33,778 nt of DNA, taken from an uncultured Bacteroidota bacterium. GTDB taxonomy: Bacteria > Bacteroidota > Bacteroidia > Flavobacteriales_F > PHOS-HE28. A model generated the notes under the pieces. It was not told the DNA's origin. It worked only from the letters and a program-made list of their open reading frames with translations, and did no database searches. Positions 19,701 through 29,799 of the stretch are shown here, piece by piece. Both the position numbers and the translations under genes were made by a program. The stretch lies in contig CADECG010000025.1 of NCBI GenBank assembly GCA_902825795.1, positions 1-33,778 of the forward strand, written 5' to 3'. Each line of letters opens with the position of its first letter. The stretch's first letter is position 1.

Positions 19701-20598
19701 GGTGGACCCCACGGATTGGACGAGCGACAAGAAGACGAACGAACTCGCTCGTCAGCTCATCCACAACTACAACATCCGCTACAACGACATCGGCGGTGCT
19801 TACAAGCGGAAGAAATTCCAAGTGAGCATCGGCGACGAATTGCCAGCAGGTATCGTGAAACTGGCGAAAGTCTATGTGGCCGCGAAGCGCAAGCTGAGCA
19901 TCGGCGACAAGATGGCCGGACGTCACGGCAACAAGGGCATTGTGGCGCGTATCGTTCGCGATGCCGACATGCCGTACATGGCCGACGGAACACCGGTGGA
20001 TATCGTTCTGAACCCACTGGGTGTACCAAGCCGCATGAACTTGGGCCAGATCTATGAGACCGTGCTCGGATGGGCCGGCATGGTACTGGGTCGTAAGTAT
20101 GCTACGCCGATCTTCGATGGTGCAACGATCGATGAGATCAACGCTGAAACCGAGGAAGCCGGTCTGCCCCGCAGCGGCAAGATGCATCTGTACGATGGTG
20201 GTACCGGGGAACGGTTCCATCAACCCGCTACGGTAGGCGTGATCTACATGATCAAACTCGCGCACATGGTGGACGACAAGATGCACGCACGTTCCATCGG
20301 ACCATACAGCTTGATCACGCAGCAGCCGCTAGGTGGTAAGGCCCAATTCGGTGGTCAACGTTTCGGTGAAATGGAAGTGTGGGCGTTGGAGGCCTTCGGT
20401 GCCGCCAACATCCTGCAGGAGATCCTCACCGTGAAGAGCGATGACGTGCAGGGTCGTGCGAAGGCTTACGAGGCCATCGTCAAAGGCGAACCCATGCCGA
20501 CCCCGGGTATCCCTGAATCCTTCAACGTGCTTCTCCACGAATTGCGTGGCCTCACGCTCAACGTGAGTTTGGAGAACACTGAAACCATCAATAACTGA
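16753..20598 (+). CDS. rpoB: DNA-directed RNA polymerase subunit beta
   Basis: 1281 residues from ATG 16753. The upstream 16 codons from 16705 lie beyond the hairpin and are not conserved-looking. The rifampicin region (from about residue 475) reads [15 protein letters not shown] and [14 protein letters not shown]. It has Asp, His and Ser at the places of E. coli D516, H526 and S531, so a rifampicin-sensitive type is predicted. Other core motifs are present: KPLIRK-like [34 protein letters not shown], and [16 protein letters not shown]. The C-terminus is complete ([15 protein letters not shown]). It is co-transcribed with rpoC, 19 bases downstream. Confidence 0.98.
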   Translation: MAQAKTSTTKKNKRIDFGSNLLSKDYPDFLDIQLKSFEEFFQIETLPENRSHEGLFKTFQENFPITDTRNQFVLEFLDYFIDPPRYSIDECIERGLTYSVPLKAKLKLYCTDPEHEDFETIVQDVYLGQIPYMTPKGSFVVNGAERVVVSQLHRSPGVFFGQSRHANGTKLYSARVIPFKGSWIEFATDINGVMYAYIDRKKKLPVTTLLRAIGFESDKQILEIFGLADEIKVTKAALKESVGRKLAARVLKTWVEDFVDEDTGEVVSIERNEVLIDRETIIEEHHVEMIAESGAKTVILHKKEINAADYALIYNTLQKDTSNSEKEAVEVIYRQLRNAEPPDIETARGVIDKLFFSEQRYDLGEVGRYRINKKLGLESELSVRVLTKEDIISIIKFLIELVNVKADVDDIDHLSNRRVRTVGEQLHAQFGVGLARMARTIRERMNVRDNEVFTPTDLINAKTLSSVINSFFGTNQLSQFMDQTNPLAEITHKRRMSALGPGGLSRERAGFEVRDVHYTHYGRLCTIETPEGPNIGLISSLCVYSKINSLGFIETPYRHVKAGKVDLKSEVVYLTAEEEDNKMIAQANALVNEDGTFEGHRVKARLMGDFPVVEPTELHLMDVAPNQIASIAASLIPFLEHNDANRALMGSNMMRQAVPLLRPEAPIVGTGLEELVARDSRVLLTAEGEGTVKYVDSDRILIEYKRTEDQRTVSFEGDEKEYKLTKFLKTNQSTCMNLRPLVRKGDKVTAGQTLCEGYGTQDGELAIGRNLVVAFMPWKGNNFEDAIVLSERVSREDVFTSIHIDEYNMEVRDTKRGLEELTADIPNVSEEATKDLDENGLIRIGAEINEGDILIGKITPKGETDPSPEEKLLRAIFGDKAGDVKDASMKAPPSTKGIVIDKKLFSRAIKDKKSKGNEKGVLEAIDKDYDKELATLKDLLVEKMMKFMGGLTCNGIFNKYKEDMVKKGTKFTAKVLQGIDYVTVDPTDWTSDKKTNELARQLIHNYNIRYNDIGGAYKRKKFQVSIGDELPAGIVKLAKVYVAAKRKLSIGDKMAGRHGNKGIVARIVRDADMPYMADGTPVDIVLNPLGVPSRMNLGQIYETVLGWAGMVLGRKYATPIFDGATIDEINAETEEAGLPRSGKMHLYDGGTGERFHQPATVGVIYMIKLAHMVDDKMHARSIGPYSLITQQPLGGKAQFGGQRFGEMEVWALEAFGAANILQEILTVKSDDVQGRAKAYEAIVKGEPMPTPGIPESFNVLLHELRGLTLNVSLENTETINN

Positions 20599-20617
20599 TC
20601 GTTCAACAGCACCTACG

Positions 20618-23600
20618 ATGAAGAAGGATGTAAAGCTGACCAGCAACTTCAACAAGATCGTCATCAGTCTTGCGAGCCCGGAATTGATCCTGGAGCGCAG
20701 CCATGGTGAAGTGATCAAGCCGGAGACGATCAACTACCGCACATACAAGCCCGAACGCGATGGTTTGTTCTGCGAGCGGATCTTCGGTCCGGTAAAGGAT
20801 TTCGAATGCCACTGCGGTAAGTACAAGCGTATCCGGTACAAGGGTATCGTTTGCGATCGCTGCGGTGTGGAGGTAACGGAGAAGAAGGTGCGTCGCGAGC
20901 GCATGGGCCACATTTCGCTCACCGTTCCGGTGGCGCACATCTGGTACTTCCGCAGCCTGCCCAACAAGATCGGTTACTTGCTGGGCCTGCCCACCAAGAA
21001 GCTCGACCAGATCATCTACTACGAGCGCTACGTGGTGATCCAAGCTGGCACCGGTACTGCGACGAACAAGGAGGGTGTTGCTATACAATACCTCGACTTC
21101 CTCACGGAAGAAGAGTACCTCGACGCGCTCGAGCAATTGGGCAAGGACAACCAGCACCTCGACGACAGTGACCCGAACAAGTTCATCGCCAAAATGGGCG
21201 CTGAAGCGTTGAACGACCTGCTCCGTCGTTTGGACTTGGACACCTTGAGCTATGATCTGCGTCACAAGGCGAATACCGAGACCAGTCAGCAGCGTAAGAA
21301 CGAAGCACTGAAGCGCCTCAACGTGGTGGAGGCACTGCGTGAAGCAAACACGCGCCGCGAGAACAAGCCCGAGTGGATGATCGTGAAGGTGGTACCGGTC
21401 ATTCCGCCTGAGTTGCGCCCCCTGGTGCCCCTGGATGGTGGCCGTTTCGCCACCAGCGATCTGAACGATCTCTATCGCCGGGTGATCATCCGTAACAACC
21501 GCTTGAAGCGGTTGGTGGAGATCAAAGCACCTGAAGTGATCCTGCGCAACGAGAAGCGCATGTTGCAGGAAGCGGTGGACAGCCTCTTCGACAACAGTCG
21601 CAAGAGCAGTGCGGTGAAGAGCGAGAGTAACCGTCCCTTGAAGTCATTGAGCGATTCGCTCAAGGGCAAGCAGGGCCGGTTCCGTCAGAACCTGCTCGGT
21701 AAGCGTGTGGACTACAGCGCACGTTCCGTGATCGTTGTAGGTCCCGAACTGAAATTGCATGAGTGCGGTCTGCCGAAGGATATGGCCGCCGAGCTCTTCA
21801 AACCGTTCATCATCCGCAAGCTCATCGAGCGTGGTATCGTGAAGACGGTGAAGAGCGCCAAGAAGATCGTGGACAAGAAGGAACCCGTGGTGTGGGACAT
21901 TTTGGAGAGCGTGCTGAAGGGCCATCCGGTGCTCCTGAACCGCGCACCAACGCTGCACCGTCTGGGTATCCAGGCGTTCCAACCCAAGCTGATCGAGGGC
22001 AAGGCCATCCAATTGCACCCGCTCGTTTGTACGGCGTTCAACGCTGACTTCGACGGTGACCAAATGGCCGTACACGTGCCCCTCGGACACGCTGCTATCC
22101 TGGAAGCCCAACTGCTCATGTTGGCCAGCCACAACATCCTGAACCCTGCCAACGGCGCGCCTATCGCGGTGCCTAGCCAGGACATGGTGCTAGGGTTGTA
22201 TTACATCACCAAAGGGCGCAAGAGCGAAAAGGACCATCCTGTGAAGGGTGAAGGCCGTACGTTCTACAGCCCTGAGGAGGTGGTTATCGCTTACAACGAG
22301 AACCGCGTGGACTTGCACGCTTGGATCAAGGTGCGTTGGACCGGTGTGGATGGCAAGAGCCAGATCATCGAGACGACCGTTGGTCGTGTATTGTTCAATG
22401 ACGTGGTGCCCGACGAGGCTGGCTATATCAACGAACTGCTGACCAAAAAAGCACTTCGCGATATCATCGGCCGCGTGCTGAAAACGGCTGGCACTGCCAA
22501 AGCCGCCAAGTTCCTCGACGATATCAAGGAGATCGGCTTCAACATCGCCTTCAAGGGCGGTCTATCCTTCAACTTGGAGGATGTGATCGTGCCCGATGAG
22601 AAGGAGAAACTGGTGAAGTCCGCACAGAAGGAAGTGGACGAAGTGATGGGCAACTACAACATGGGCCTTATCACCAACAACGAACGCTACAACCAGGTCA
22701 TCGACATCTGGACACACACCAACAGCCGTGTGACCAAGACGTTGATGGACCGCCTAGCGGCCGACCGTCAGGGCTTCAACTCCATCTTCATGATGATGGA
22801 CAGTGGTGCTCGCGGTAGCAAGGAGCAGATCCGTCAGCTCAGCGGCATGCGTGGTCTTATGGCCAAGCCGCAGAAGAGCGGTGGTGGGGGTTCGCAGGAC
22901 ATCATCGAGAACCCCATCCTCTCGAACTTCAAAGAGGGTCTTTCGATCCTCGAGTACTTCATCAGCACGCACGGTGCCCGTAAGGGTCTTGCCGATACCG
23001 CGCTGAAGACCGCTGACGCAGGTTACTTGACCCGTCGTCTGGTGGATGTTGCGCAGGACGTGGTGATCAACGCCGAGGATTGCGGAACGCTCCGTGGTCT
23101 GGTGGCGACAGCACTGAAAAAGAACGAGGAGATCGTGGAGTCCCTCCATGATCGCATCCTTGGCCGTTGTGCGGTGCACGATGTGTATCACCCACAGACC
23201 GGCGAACTCATCGTGTCGAGCGGTGAACAGATCACCGAGGACATTGCAGCGGTCATCGGTGCCAGCCCGATCGAGGAAGTGGAGATCCGCAGCGTGCTGA
23301 CCTGCGAGCAGAAGAAGGACGTATGCAGCAAGTGCTACGGCCGAAACCATGCCACAGATCACATGGTGCACATTGGTGAGGCTGTAGGCGTTATCGCCGC
23401 ACAGTCCATCGGTGAGCCCGGTACACAGCTTACACTGCGTACGTTCCACGTGGGTGGTGTCGCTGGTAAGATCACCGAGGAAAGCGAGGTGAAAGCCAAA
23501 TACGATGGCAAGCTCGAGATCGATGAACTGCGCACGGTGAAGCGTAAGGACCGCAAAGGCGATGATGCCGAGGTGGTCATCAGCCGCAGCACGGAAATGC

Positions 23601-24916
23601 GCATCGTTGACACCAACACGGGCATTGTGCTCACCACGAGCGTGATCCCTTACGGCGCTTTCCTGTACGCCAAGAACGGCAAGTCAGTGAAGAAGGGCGA
23701 CGTGATCTGCACATGGGACCAGTACAACGCCGTCATCATCTCCGAACTGAGCGGTAAGCTCGAGTTCGAGAGCATCGAAGAGAGCGTCACCTACCGTGAG
23801 GAGATCGACGAACAAACCGGGTTCACCGAGAAAGTGATCGTGGAAAGTCGCGACAAGCGCAAGAACCCCACGATCAAGATCATGGACCTGAAGAGCAAGG
23901 AGGAAGTGAAGAGCTACTCCCTGCCAGTCGGTGCGCACATCATGGTGAAAGAGGGTGATAAGGTCGAAGCCGGCGACGTGCTGGTGAAGATCCCCCGTAC
24001 CAGTGGAAAGGGCGGTGACATCACCGGTGGTCTGCCACGCGTTACCGAGCTGTTCGAAGCGCGTAACCCGAGCAACCCCGCTGTGGTCAGTGAGATCGAT
24101 GGTATCATCTCCTACGGCAAGATCAAACGCGGTAACCGCGAGATCAACGTGGAGAGCCGTACCGGCGAACGCAAGACCTATCTCGTTCCCTTGAGCAAGC
24201 ACATCCTTGTGCAGGAGAACGACTTCATCAAGGCGGGTGCCCCGTTGAGCGATGGCAGCATCAGCCCGATGGACATCCTGGATATCCAGGGTCCCACGCG
24301 TGTGCAGGAGTACCTCGTTGACGAGGTACAAGAGGTGTACCGCATGCAGGGTGTGAAGATCAACGACAAGCACTTCGAGGTGATCGTGCGCCAGATGATG
24401 CGCAAGGTCGAGATCGAGGATCCAGGCGATACCCGCTTCCTCGAGAAGCAGAGCGTCAACAAGTCCGAGTTCATGAGTGCGAACGACGGCATCTACGACC
24501 TGATGGTCGTTGTTGATGCCGGCGACAGCGCCAGCTTCAAGGAAGGCCAGATCATTACCGCACGCAAATTGCGCGATGAGAACAGCGCCCTGAAGCGGAA
24601 GGATGCGAAACCGGTTGAGGCCCGCCACGCGGCGCCCGCAACCGCGCGCACCATGTTGCAGGGTATTACCCGTGCCTCCTTGCAAACGGAGAGCTTCATG
24701 AGCGCTGCGTCGTTCCAAGAAACGACCAAGGTGCTGAACGAAGCTGCTGTGAGCGCGAAGGAGGATTTCCTCACCGGCTTGAAGGAGAACGTGATCGTTG
24801 GTCACTTGATCCCTGCCGGTACCGGTACGCGTCGCTTCCAGAAGAACATCGTTGGCAACAAAGACGATATGGAGCGCATGGCCGCTGAGCGTGTTGTTGC
24901 GGTTACCGAGGACTGA
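20618..24916 (+). CDS. rpoC: DNA-directed RNA polymerase subunit beta'
   Basis: 1432 residues, unsplit. An N-terminal zinc site is formed by Cys64, Cys66, Cys79 and Cys82 (CHCGKY ... CDRCG). The catalytic NADFDGDQM motif places Asp477, Asp479 and Asp481 for magnesium. The rudder and lid region [18 protein letters not shown], the bridge helix and trigger-loop region ([17 protein letters not shown]), and a second cysteine set ([15 protein letters not shown]) are all seen. The active-site regions show nothing abnormal. The DUF3467 gene follows after 11 bases. Confidence 0.98.
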   Translation: MKKDVKLTSNFNKIVISLASPELILERSHGEVIKPETINYRTYKPERDGLFCERIFGPVKDFECHCGKYKRIRYKGIVCDRCGVEVTEKKVRRERMGHISLTVPVAHIWYFRSLPNKIGYLLGLPTKKLDQIIYYERYVVIQAGTGTATNKEGVAIQYLDFLTEEEYLDALEQLGKDNQHLDDSDPNKFIAKMGAEALNDLLRRLDLDTLSYDLRHKANTETSQQRKNEALKRLNVVEALREANTRRENKPEWMIVKVVPVIPPELRPLVPLDGGRFATSDLNDLYRRVIIRNNRLKRLVEIKAPEVILRNEKRMLQEAVDSLFDNSRKSSAVKSESNRPLKSLSDSLKGKQGRFRQNLLGKRVDYSARSVIVVGPELKLHECGLPKDMAAELFKPFIIRKLIERGIVKTVKSAKKIVDKKEPVVWDILESVLKGHPVLLNRAPTLHRLGIQAFQPKLIEGKAIQLHPLVCTAFNADFDGDQMAVHVPLGHAAILEAQLLMLASHNILNPANGAPIAVPSQDMVLGLYYITKGRKSEKDHPVKGEGRTFYSPEEVVIAYNENRVDLHAWIKVRWTGVDGKSQIIETTVGRVLFNDVVPDEAGYINELLTKKALRDIIGRVLKTAGTAKAAKFLDDIKEIGFNIAFKGGLSFNLEDVIVPDEKEKLVKSAQKEVDEVMGNYNMGLITNNERYNQVIDIWTHTNSRVTKTLMDRLAADRQGFNSIFMMMDSGARGSKEQIRQLSGMRGLMAKPQKSGGGGSQDIIENPILSNFKEGLSILEYFISTHGARKGLADTALKTADAGYLTRRLVDVAQDVVINAEDCGTLRGLVATALKKNEEIVESLHDRILGRCAVHDVYHPQTGELIVSSGEQITEDIAAVIGASPIEEVEIRSVLTCEQKKDVCSKCYGRNHATDHMVHIGEAVGVIAAQSIGEPGTQLTLRTFHVGGVAGKITEESEVKAKYDGKLEIDELRTVKRKDRKGDDAEVVISRSTEMRIVDTNTGIVLTTSVIPYGAFLYAKNGKSVKKGDVICTWDQYNAVIISELSGKLEFESIEESVTYREEIDEQTGFTEKVIVESRDKRKNPTIKIMDLKSKEEVKSYSLPVGAHIMVKEGDKVEAGDVLVKIPRTSGKGGDITGGLPRVTELFEARNPSNPAVVSEIDGIISYGKIKRGNREINVESRTGERKTYLVPLSKHILVQENDFIKAGAPLSDGSISPMDILDIQGPTRVQEYLVDEVQEVYRMQGVKINDKHFEVIVRQMMRKVEIEDPGDTRFLEKQSVNKSEFMSANDGIYDLMVVVDAGDSASFKEGQIITARKLRDENSALKRKDAKPVEARHAAPATARTMLQGITRASLQTESFMSAASFQETTKVLNEAAVSAKEDFLTGLKENVIVGHLIPAGTGTRRFQKNIVGNKDDMERMAAERVVAVTED

Positions 24917-24927
24917 ACAGAAGCACC

Positions 24928-25245
24928 ATGGCCGAGACCGAAAAACCCAAGGGCAACCAGCTGAACATCGAGATCAGCGAGGAGGTGGCTGATGGCATCT
25001 ACAGCAATCTGGCCATCATCACCCACAGCAACTCGGAATTCGTGCTCGATTTCGTGCGCGTTATGCCGGGGGTGCCCAAGGCGAAAGTGAGGGCCCGTGT
25101 GCTCCTCACCCCTCAGCATGCCAAACGACTGATGCGTGCGCTTGCGGACAACATCAGCAAGTTCGAGCAGGTACACGGCCAGATCAAGGACACCGAGATG
25201 CCCCAGATCCCGATGAATTTTGGTGGACCGGCCGCACAGGCCTGA
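24928..25245 (+). CDS. DUF3467 family protein
   Basis: 105 residues, cytoplasmic. The pattern LNIEISEEVADGIYSNLAII, then HSNSEFVLDFVRVMPG, KAKVRARVLLTPQHAKRLMRAL, and the C-terminal IPMNFGG, is that of DUF3467. To my knowledge this family often sits right behind rpoC in Bacteroidota. The function is not known; its fixed place suggests a tie to transcription or translation. The gene ends at a strong terminator. Confidence 0.9.
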   Translation: MAETEKPKGNQLNIEISEEVADGIYSNLAIITHSNSEFVLDFVRVMPGVPKAKVRARVLLTPQHAKRLMRALADNISKFEQVHGQIKDTEMPQIPMNFGGPAAQA

Positions 25246-25262
25246 CCTTACCTAACACAAGG

Positions 25263-25292
25263 AACAGCCCCCGGCGAAAGTCGGGGGCTGTT
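25263..25292. terminator. Bidirectional terminator between the DUF3467 and patatin genes
   Basis: AACAGCCCCCG (25263-25273) and CGGGGGCTGTT (25282-25292) form a perfect 11-bp stem with loop GCGAAAGT and a T-run on the right. The two flanking genes converge here, so it can serve both, although it is 93 bases beyond the patatin gene's stop. Confidence 0.9.
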
Positions 25293-25385
25293 TGCGTTAA
25301 GGTCGAAAGGATGTGTCTGACCAGTCGATCCGAAAAAGACGAACACTATTTCGATGATGTGCTTCAGGGCTATCTCAGAGCCCGG

Positions 25386-27671
25386 TCACTCCTGCGCCCG
25401 CTGCGCGAAGATCACGTACCCGAAATTCAGGCTAACAGCCCATGGGTTCGTTAGGCCGTCGATGTAGCTGGTATTGAACCAGACCGGTCCGATGGGGCTC
25501 TGGTAGATGAGCGAGCCGCTGGCCAGGAAGTAGCGGTCGGAGATCGCAGTGCCTTCCGTCGAGCCGTCGTCCTCCGATCGTTGGATCTTCTTGTAGGGCT
25601 GGAATACATAGCCCTCCAGCCGCAGATCGAACTTGTTCTTGGCCACGGCAATGATCGTGCGCACGCCACCAGCGGCGTACTGGCTGGCCCTGAAATCCTC
25701 AAGAAAGTACGTCTTGCTTTCCGGCGTCGGTTGGAACACCGGTGCCCGCGCAACGGTGGCCGTGTAGTTGCTGAAGAACGGATAGCCGCTGTACACCGCT
25801 TCCAACAGGAAGCCGAATTTGAACACCCCACGCGGCAGGAAATATTTGTCCAGCGTGACTTTTGCCACGAGCCATTCGTGGTGATGGCCGATGGGTTCGC
25901 GGGAAGTTTCACCAACGGTCCCGGGCGTTGTCACCTCATTGCCGCCGAAATACCGCAGTTCCGCCTTCAAGCACTCGCCGGCGTTCGCGTGCTGTTTCCG
26001 GTTGAGGCTGTTGCGCTCGAGCAGCAGGCCGGTGGTGGCGTAATTGAACTCGGTAACGTCAGCCGTGTCTATCGCACTCCACTCGAGCGACTGGTAATAG
26101 CTATCACGGCTCTGGGCGTATTTGAAGTCGTAGCGCAACAGCCCCTTGTTGCCAACGCTCAGCCCGGTGCTTACGCCACCCCAACTCTCGCGGAGCACGA
26201 TGTAGCTGGGCCGCACTTCATCGAAGAACGTGGTGAAGCTGCTGAAATGATCCCAGCGATGGATGGTGAAGGCAGGCTCCACGTACAACGGGATCTTCGT
26301 ACTGAAATCGATGCGCAGCTTGGCTTGCCCGGCCGCGTAGAATTTTCCGAAGTAGGAAAGCGCTTCCAGACGGGCGCTGGCGCGCCCGAAGATGTTGTAG
26401 CGCAAGCCGACCATCCCGGTGTTGATCGGTCGACTACTGAAGATCCCTCCGAACCGCACATCCAGCTTCTTCTCACGCTTCACCAACAACTCAAGATCAT
26501 AGTTCCCGTTCTGCGGGTTGTAGGTGGACTTCGGATGCAGCCCGGCCACGTTGTTGTCCGCATACAGTCTGAAATAGCGGGGTTTCAGTTCGGCCGTGGT
26601 CAGCGGCTGCGGATCACGGCCCAGCAGTGTGCGTTCCACATATTTCGATTGTTTCTTCGTCAAGCCCTCAATGCGCACATCGCCGAAAACGGGCGCATGC
26701 ATCTTTCGCTTCCAATCCGCGCGTCGCACCTTGGTGTCTTCAGCAGTGCGGTATTTCTCGATCATCGCCTTGATCTCCGGCATCCGTGCCATGGTCGCCT
26801 TGTAGCCGTCCTCGATCGTGGTGGCTGGATCGCTGAAATCGAACAGCGTCGTGGCGCTTTGCGGTAGCACGATCACGCTGTGCTCGCAGGGAATGGTGTA
26901 ATCCGTTTGCTGCTGCATCATTGCGCGCAACTGGCTCATCAGGTCGTCCTCGTTGGGGGGAGGGCCATTGTTGCCCACATTGCTGCCAATGATCACATCG
27001 GGTAGGAACGCGTTGTACAGCACGTCGCTCGGGAAGTTGTTGAAGAGCCCACCGTCCATCATCAAATGCCCATCAACACGGATGGGTTTGAAGTAGAACG
27101 GGTAGCTCATGCTGGCCCTAACAGCTTGTGCCAGATCGCCTTTGGAGAAAATGACCGGTCTGTTCGCGGTGATGTCGCTGGCGACGCATCGGAACGGGAC
27201 GAAGAGGCTGTCCATGTTGTATCCGGCCGCCGCGCTTGCCGGAGCGAAACTCCGCATCTGTTCAAAGTCGATGAGCACCGGGCTGCGCAGGTTGGTGGGC
27301 AGGCTTAATTGAATGGTGGTGTCGAGATCCAACTTGACCGTCACCAGAGAGGCATCCGGTGCATCCTGCTTGAAGTAGTACATGTACTCATCCTCGATCC
27401 CACCCCTCGCCATTAGTTTATTCAGGTCCGTATTGAACACCGAATCGATCTCCTGGGGCGAGTATCCGGCAGCGTACATCCCACCGATCAAGGCCCCCAT
27501 ACTGCTCCCGGCGATGCAATCGATGGGGATGTCGTTCTCCTCCAATGCCTTCAGCACCCCGATGTGCACCATGCCCACTGCGCCGCCGCCACTGAGCACT
27601 ATGCCCACGCGTTGCGCGCTGACGCTGAGCGCCAGCACAAGCAACAAGAACAGGGCATGGATGCGCGGCAT
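25386..27671 (-). CDS. Patatin-like phospholipase with outer-membrane barrel
   Basis: 761 residues from ATG 27671; a TTG two codons earlier is less likely. There is a signal peptide (residues 1-20, LFLLLVLALSVSAQ). The patatin domain (about 21-310) has the oxyanion loop SGGGAVG at 27-33, the nucleophile Ser57 in GSSMG and the dyad Asp206 in DGGLFNNF. A POTRA-like segment follows (about 320-390, VFGDVRIEGLTKKQSKYVERTLLGRD). The last 350 residues have BamA/Omp85-type strands. This is the PlpD-like architecture: a lipase tethered to an outer-membrane barrel, either displayed or acting at the membrane. The catalytic residues are intact. It is the last gene of a five-gene minus-strand run. Confidence 0.9.
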   Translation of the reverse strand: MPRIHALFLLLVLALSVSAQRVGIVLSGGGAVGMVHIGVLKALEENDIPIDCIAGSSMGALIGGMYAAGYSPQEIDSVFNTDLNKLMARGGIEDEYMYYFKQDAPDASLVTVKLDLDTTIQLSLPTNLRSPVLIDFEQMRSFAPASAAAGYNMDSLFVPFRCVASDITANRPVIFSKGDLAQAVRASMSYPFYFKPIRVDGHLMMDGGLFNNFPSDVLYNAFLPDVIIGSNVGNNGPPPNEDDLMSQLRAMMQQQTDYTIPCEHSVIVLPQSATTLFDFSDPATTIEDGYKATMARMPEIKAMIEKYRTAEDTKVRRADWKRKMHAPVFGDVRIEGLTKKQSKYVERTLLGRDPQPLTTAELKPRYFRLYADNNVAGLHPKSTYNPQNGNYDLELLVKREKKLDVRFGGIFSSRPINTGMVGLRYNIFGRASARLEALSYFGKFYAAGQAKLRIDFSTKIPLYVEPAFTIHRWDHFSSFTTFFDEVRPSYIVLRESWGGVSTGLSVGNKGLLRYDFKYAQSRDSYYQSLEWSAIDTADVTEFNYATTGLLLERNSLNRKQHANAGECLKAELRYFGGNEVTTPGTVGETSREPIGHHHEWLVAKVTLDKYFLPRGVFKFGFLLEAVYSGYPFFSNYTATVARAPVFQPTPESKTYFLEDFRASQYAAGGVRTIIAVAKNKFDLRLEGYVFQPYKKIQRSEDDGSTEGTAISDRYFLASGSLIYQSPIGPVWFNTSYIDGLTNPWAVSLNFGYVIFAQRAQE

Positions 27672-27685
27672 CGGCAAGGGGTGGG

Positions 27686-27693
27686 CGAAAGTA
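27686..27693 (-). promoter_or_regulatory. Possible -7 box TACTTTCG before the patatin gene
   Basis: On the minus strand TACTTTCG differs from TAnnTTTG at one place and lies 15 bases before the start. No -33 TTTG is seen, so support is weak. Confidence 0.3.
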
Positions 27694-27713
27694 CGTGCCC
27701 CTCAACGGCCGCT

Positions 27714-28523
27714 TCAGGCCGATAGTGTGCTCAACAGACCGTTGAAATAAGCAGGTGCTTTGAGCAGCCGACTGCCGTACCAGCTGAACAGCTCACCATC
27801 CACCAAACGCACCGGAGTGCCCGGGCAGATCATGTTGAACGCGGCAATGTGCTTTTCAGTGAACGGATAGGGTTCGGAGGGAAGTAGAATAATATCCGGG
27901 TCCGCCTCGGCCACTTCGCGGGCAGTGAGTTCGGGGTAGCGCGGGTCGCCCTCGTCGAACACGTTCACCAATCCACACCGGTGAAGCATGTCGTTGATGA
28001 ACGTGCCTTGACCCGCCGTCATGAACGGTTCCCGCCAAATGAAGTACGCCACGGTGAGGGGCGGGTCCAACGGGCGAACCTCCGCGAATCCCTTGCTGAT
28101 GTTCGAGGCCAGATTTTCCGCTTTGGCTTGCGTGCCTGTGAGATCGCCAAGTCGGCGGATCATGTCAAGTGCTCCGGACAGGTCGCGCACGTCGCTCATC
28201 CACACCGGGAATTCCTTCTCCAGCACTTCGATGTCCTTGCGATCGTTCTCCTCTTTGTTGCCGATGACGAGGTCAGGCTTCAGGGCGTGGAGCTTCACCA
28301 TGTCCACTTTCTTGGTGCCGCCCACACGGTGTTTCGTGCGGAACCACGTATCAGGATGTATGCAGAACTTGGTGATCCCGACCACGCGCTCGCCCAAGCC
28401 GAGATCATAAAGCAGCTCGGTTTGGGAGGGGACGAGGGAGATGATGCGTTGGGGATGCGTAGGCACCAGGACCGAGCGGCCCATCTGGTCGACCTGCGTG
28501 GGTGTGTTCTCAGAGGTGCGCAT
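27714..28523 (-). CDS. Helical-backbone metal-receptor/BtuF-like binding protein, no signal peptide
   Basis: 269 residues from ATG 28523 (a GTG four codons earlier is possible). The fold markers of class III periplasmic binding proteins are clear: RIISLVPSQTELLYDLGLGERVVGIT, then KVDMVKLHALKPDLVIG, and ADPDIILLPSEPYPF. Relatives bind vitamin B12, haem or iron siderophores for ABC transporters. Unusually, no signal peptide or lipobox precedes the domain at either start. The protein may therefore be cytoplasmic, or the true exported start is missing. It overlaps the end of the upstream lipoprotein gene by 14 bases. No ABC permease or ATPase gene is in the window. Confidence 0.82.
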   Translation of the reverse strand: MRTSENTPTQVDQMGRSVLVPTHPQRIISLVPSQTELLYDLGLGERVVGITKFCIHPDTWFRTKHRVGGTKKVDMVKLHALKPDLVIGNKEENDRKDIEVLEKEFPVWMSDVRDLSGALDMIRRLGDLTGTQAKAENLASNISKGFAEVRPLDPPLTVAYFIWREPFMTAGQGTFINDMLHRCGLVNVFDEGDPRYPELTAREVAEADPDIILLPSEPYPFTEKHIAAFNMICPGTPVRLVDGELFSWYGSRLLKAPAYFNGLLSTLSA

Positions 28524-29187
28524 CCAAGGAGTCACGTTCGACCGCCCGCTTCACATGCCGACCGATCTCATAGAGAAACTCATTCGCTCTGGAGCCTGTC
28601 TGGAGGTCGCATTCGACTTTGGCTCGTGCCTCCACCTTCGCCCCGTACGCCAAGAATCCCAACCAAGGATCGTCCTCATGCTCGATAAGGATCTCCATTG
28701 CAATGGCCTGAGACCACAAAAGCAAACCCTTGTGACCATCGCACCCGTTCTCCCAACAGCAGGACAGCAATGAGCAAGGACAGTCCAGCAGATCGTCGTG
28801 GATCGCCATACCAAGAGGCTCAGCGTAGTATCCATCGGCCTTCCCGATGCTGCGCAACAGGACGGCGGAATAGAAGGCGTGATGCGGTGAGTGCTGAAAG
28901 CTGTCGATCAGCGCAAGTGCTGCGGGTTCATCGGCAGCATCCCATGGTCTGTTGTTGGCAATGTTGCGGGCCAATTGCGCAGCGGTACTATATCCGGGCA
29001 TCAATCGTGGATCGCAAGGATCGGCCGCAGGGGTCTGCTGATCTTTTGAAACAAAGAGATAGTCCCCAACCAAGAGCGAGTCCTCTTGCGCCTTAGTGAA
29101 TTGATAGGAGCCTGCGGCAGGATCCGGGTTACCGCAGGATGCAGCTACAAGTGCGCAAACAAGGAAGCCGGGTCGCAGATGGATCAT
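28510..29187 (-). CDS. Lipoprotein with a cysteine cluster, unknown function
   Basis: 225 residues. There is a lipoprotein signal with lipobox AASC (Cys18). The mature part is helical and has a striking run DCPCSLLSCCWENGC at about residues 136-150, plus a C near PCDPRLM and KVECDLQ near the end. This points to metal binding or disulfides. I do not recognise a family. The gene starts 6 bases after the previous gene's end and overlaps the next by 14 bases. Confidence 0.7.
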   Translation of the reverse strand: MIHLRPGFLVCALVAASCGNPDPAAGSYQFTKAQEDSLLVGDYLFVSKDQQTPAADPCDPRLMPGYSTAAQLARNIANNRPWDAADEPAALALIDSFQHSPHHAFYSAVLLRSIGKADGYYAEPLGMAIHDDLLDCPCSLLSCCWENGCDGHKGLLLWSQAIAMEILIEHEDDPWLGFLAYGAKVEARAKVECDLQTGSRANEFLYEIGRHVKRAVERDSLDAHL

Positions 29188-29193
29188 ACGATC

Positions 29194-29796
29194 CTACTTC
29201 AATCCCCCCTTGCCGCCCTTTCCACCCCGCCCTGTGGCCATGCCTACGAACAAGTCGAGTACCTCGATCTCGCTCTGTGTACAGTCCGAGCAGACTGACT
29301 TCATACCACGAAGGATCTCACTTGCCTCAGTTGTCAACCCGGTGGACTTGGGTCCTCCTCTCAAACGTTCGGCCCAGGCCTGCAGTTCGATCTTACCCAT
29401 ATTGTTCGGTGGATTGAAGAGGCCAAGGAACTCACGCGCATGGGTGGACAGGTAGCGCGGGATCTGCTGGTCCAATGCGGTTGCGTAGTCGCTCTTGGCT
29501 CCGGCCATAGTAAGCGAGATGGCTCTTACCGCCGTGATGCGGGTTTGCTTGTCGTCGCTGGACAAGTTCCTGGCCATGGCTACATAAGCATCCCCTGATG
29601 CTGGTACAGGCTCACCACTTTTCGATATGGAGTTGGCATCCTTGGGCAATGCTTCAAGCGTTGCCTGATCCACCCATGGTTTTGACCTTGCTGCGCCGAC
29701 GACAGTGTTCGTGGAGGCGGCTTCGGTTCCCTTGCTAGTTTGATCCCCACAAGCCGCGAAGGCGATAAGCGCGATCGGAAGAAGCAGTTGTTTCAT
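29194..29796 (-). CDS. Lipoprotein of unknown function with Gly-Lys tail
   Basis: 200 residues. Signal peptide with lipobox FAAC (Cys16). The middle is helical (AYVAMARNLSSDDKQTRITA, then TLMAGAKSD-like segments, EFLGLFNPPNNMGKIELQAW). It holds a CSDC pair near the end and a terminal GRGGKGGKGGLK tail. The CxxC has no following His, so it is not a c-type haem site. It starts 3 bases after the cystathionine beta-synthase stop, so it is very probably co-expressed with that gene. Confidence 0.7.
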   Translation of the reverse strand: MKQLLLPIALIAFAACGDQTSKGTEAASTNTVVGAARSKPWVDQATLEALPKDANSISKSGEPVPASGDAYVAMARNLSSDDKQTRITAVRAISLTMAGAKSDYATALDQQIPRYLSTHAREFLGLFNPPNNMGKIELQAWAERLRGGPKSTGLTTEASEILRGMKSVCSDCTQSEIEVLDLFVGMATGRGGKGGKGGLK

Positions 29797-29799
29797 GTG

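Noticed and set aside
23684-24805. 373-codon antisense frame in rpoC
   Set aside because: Shadow of rpoC.
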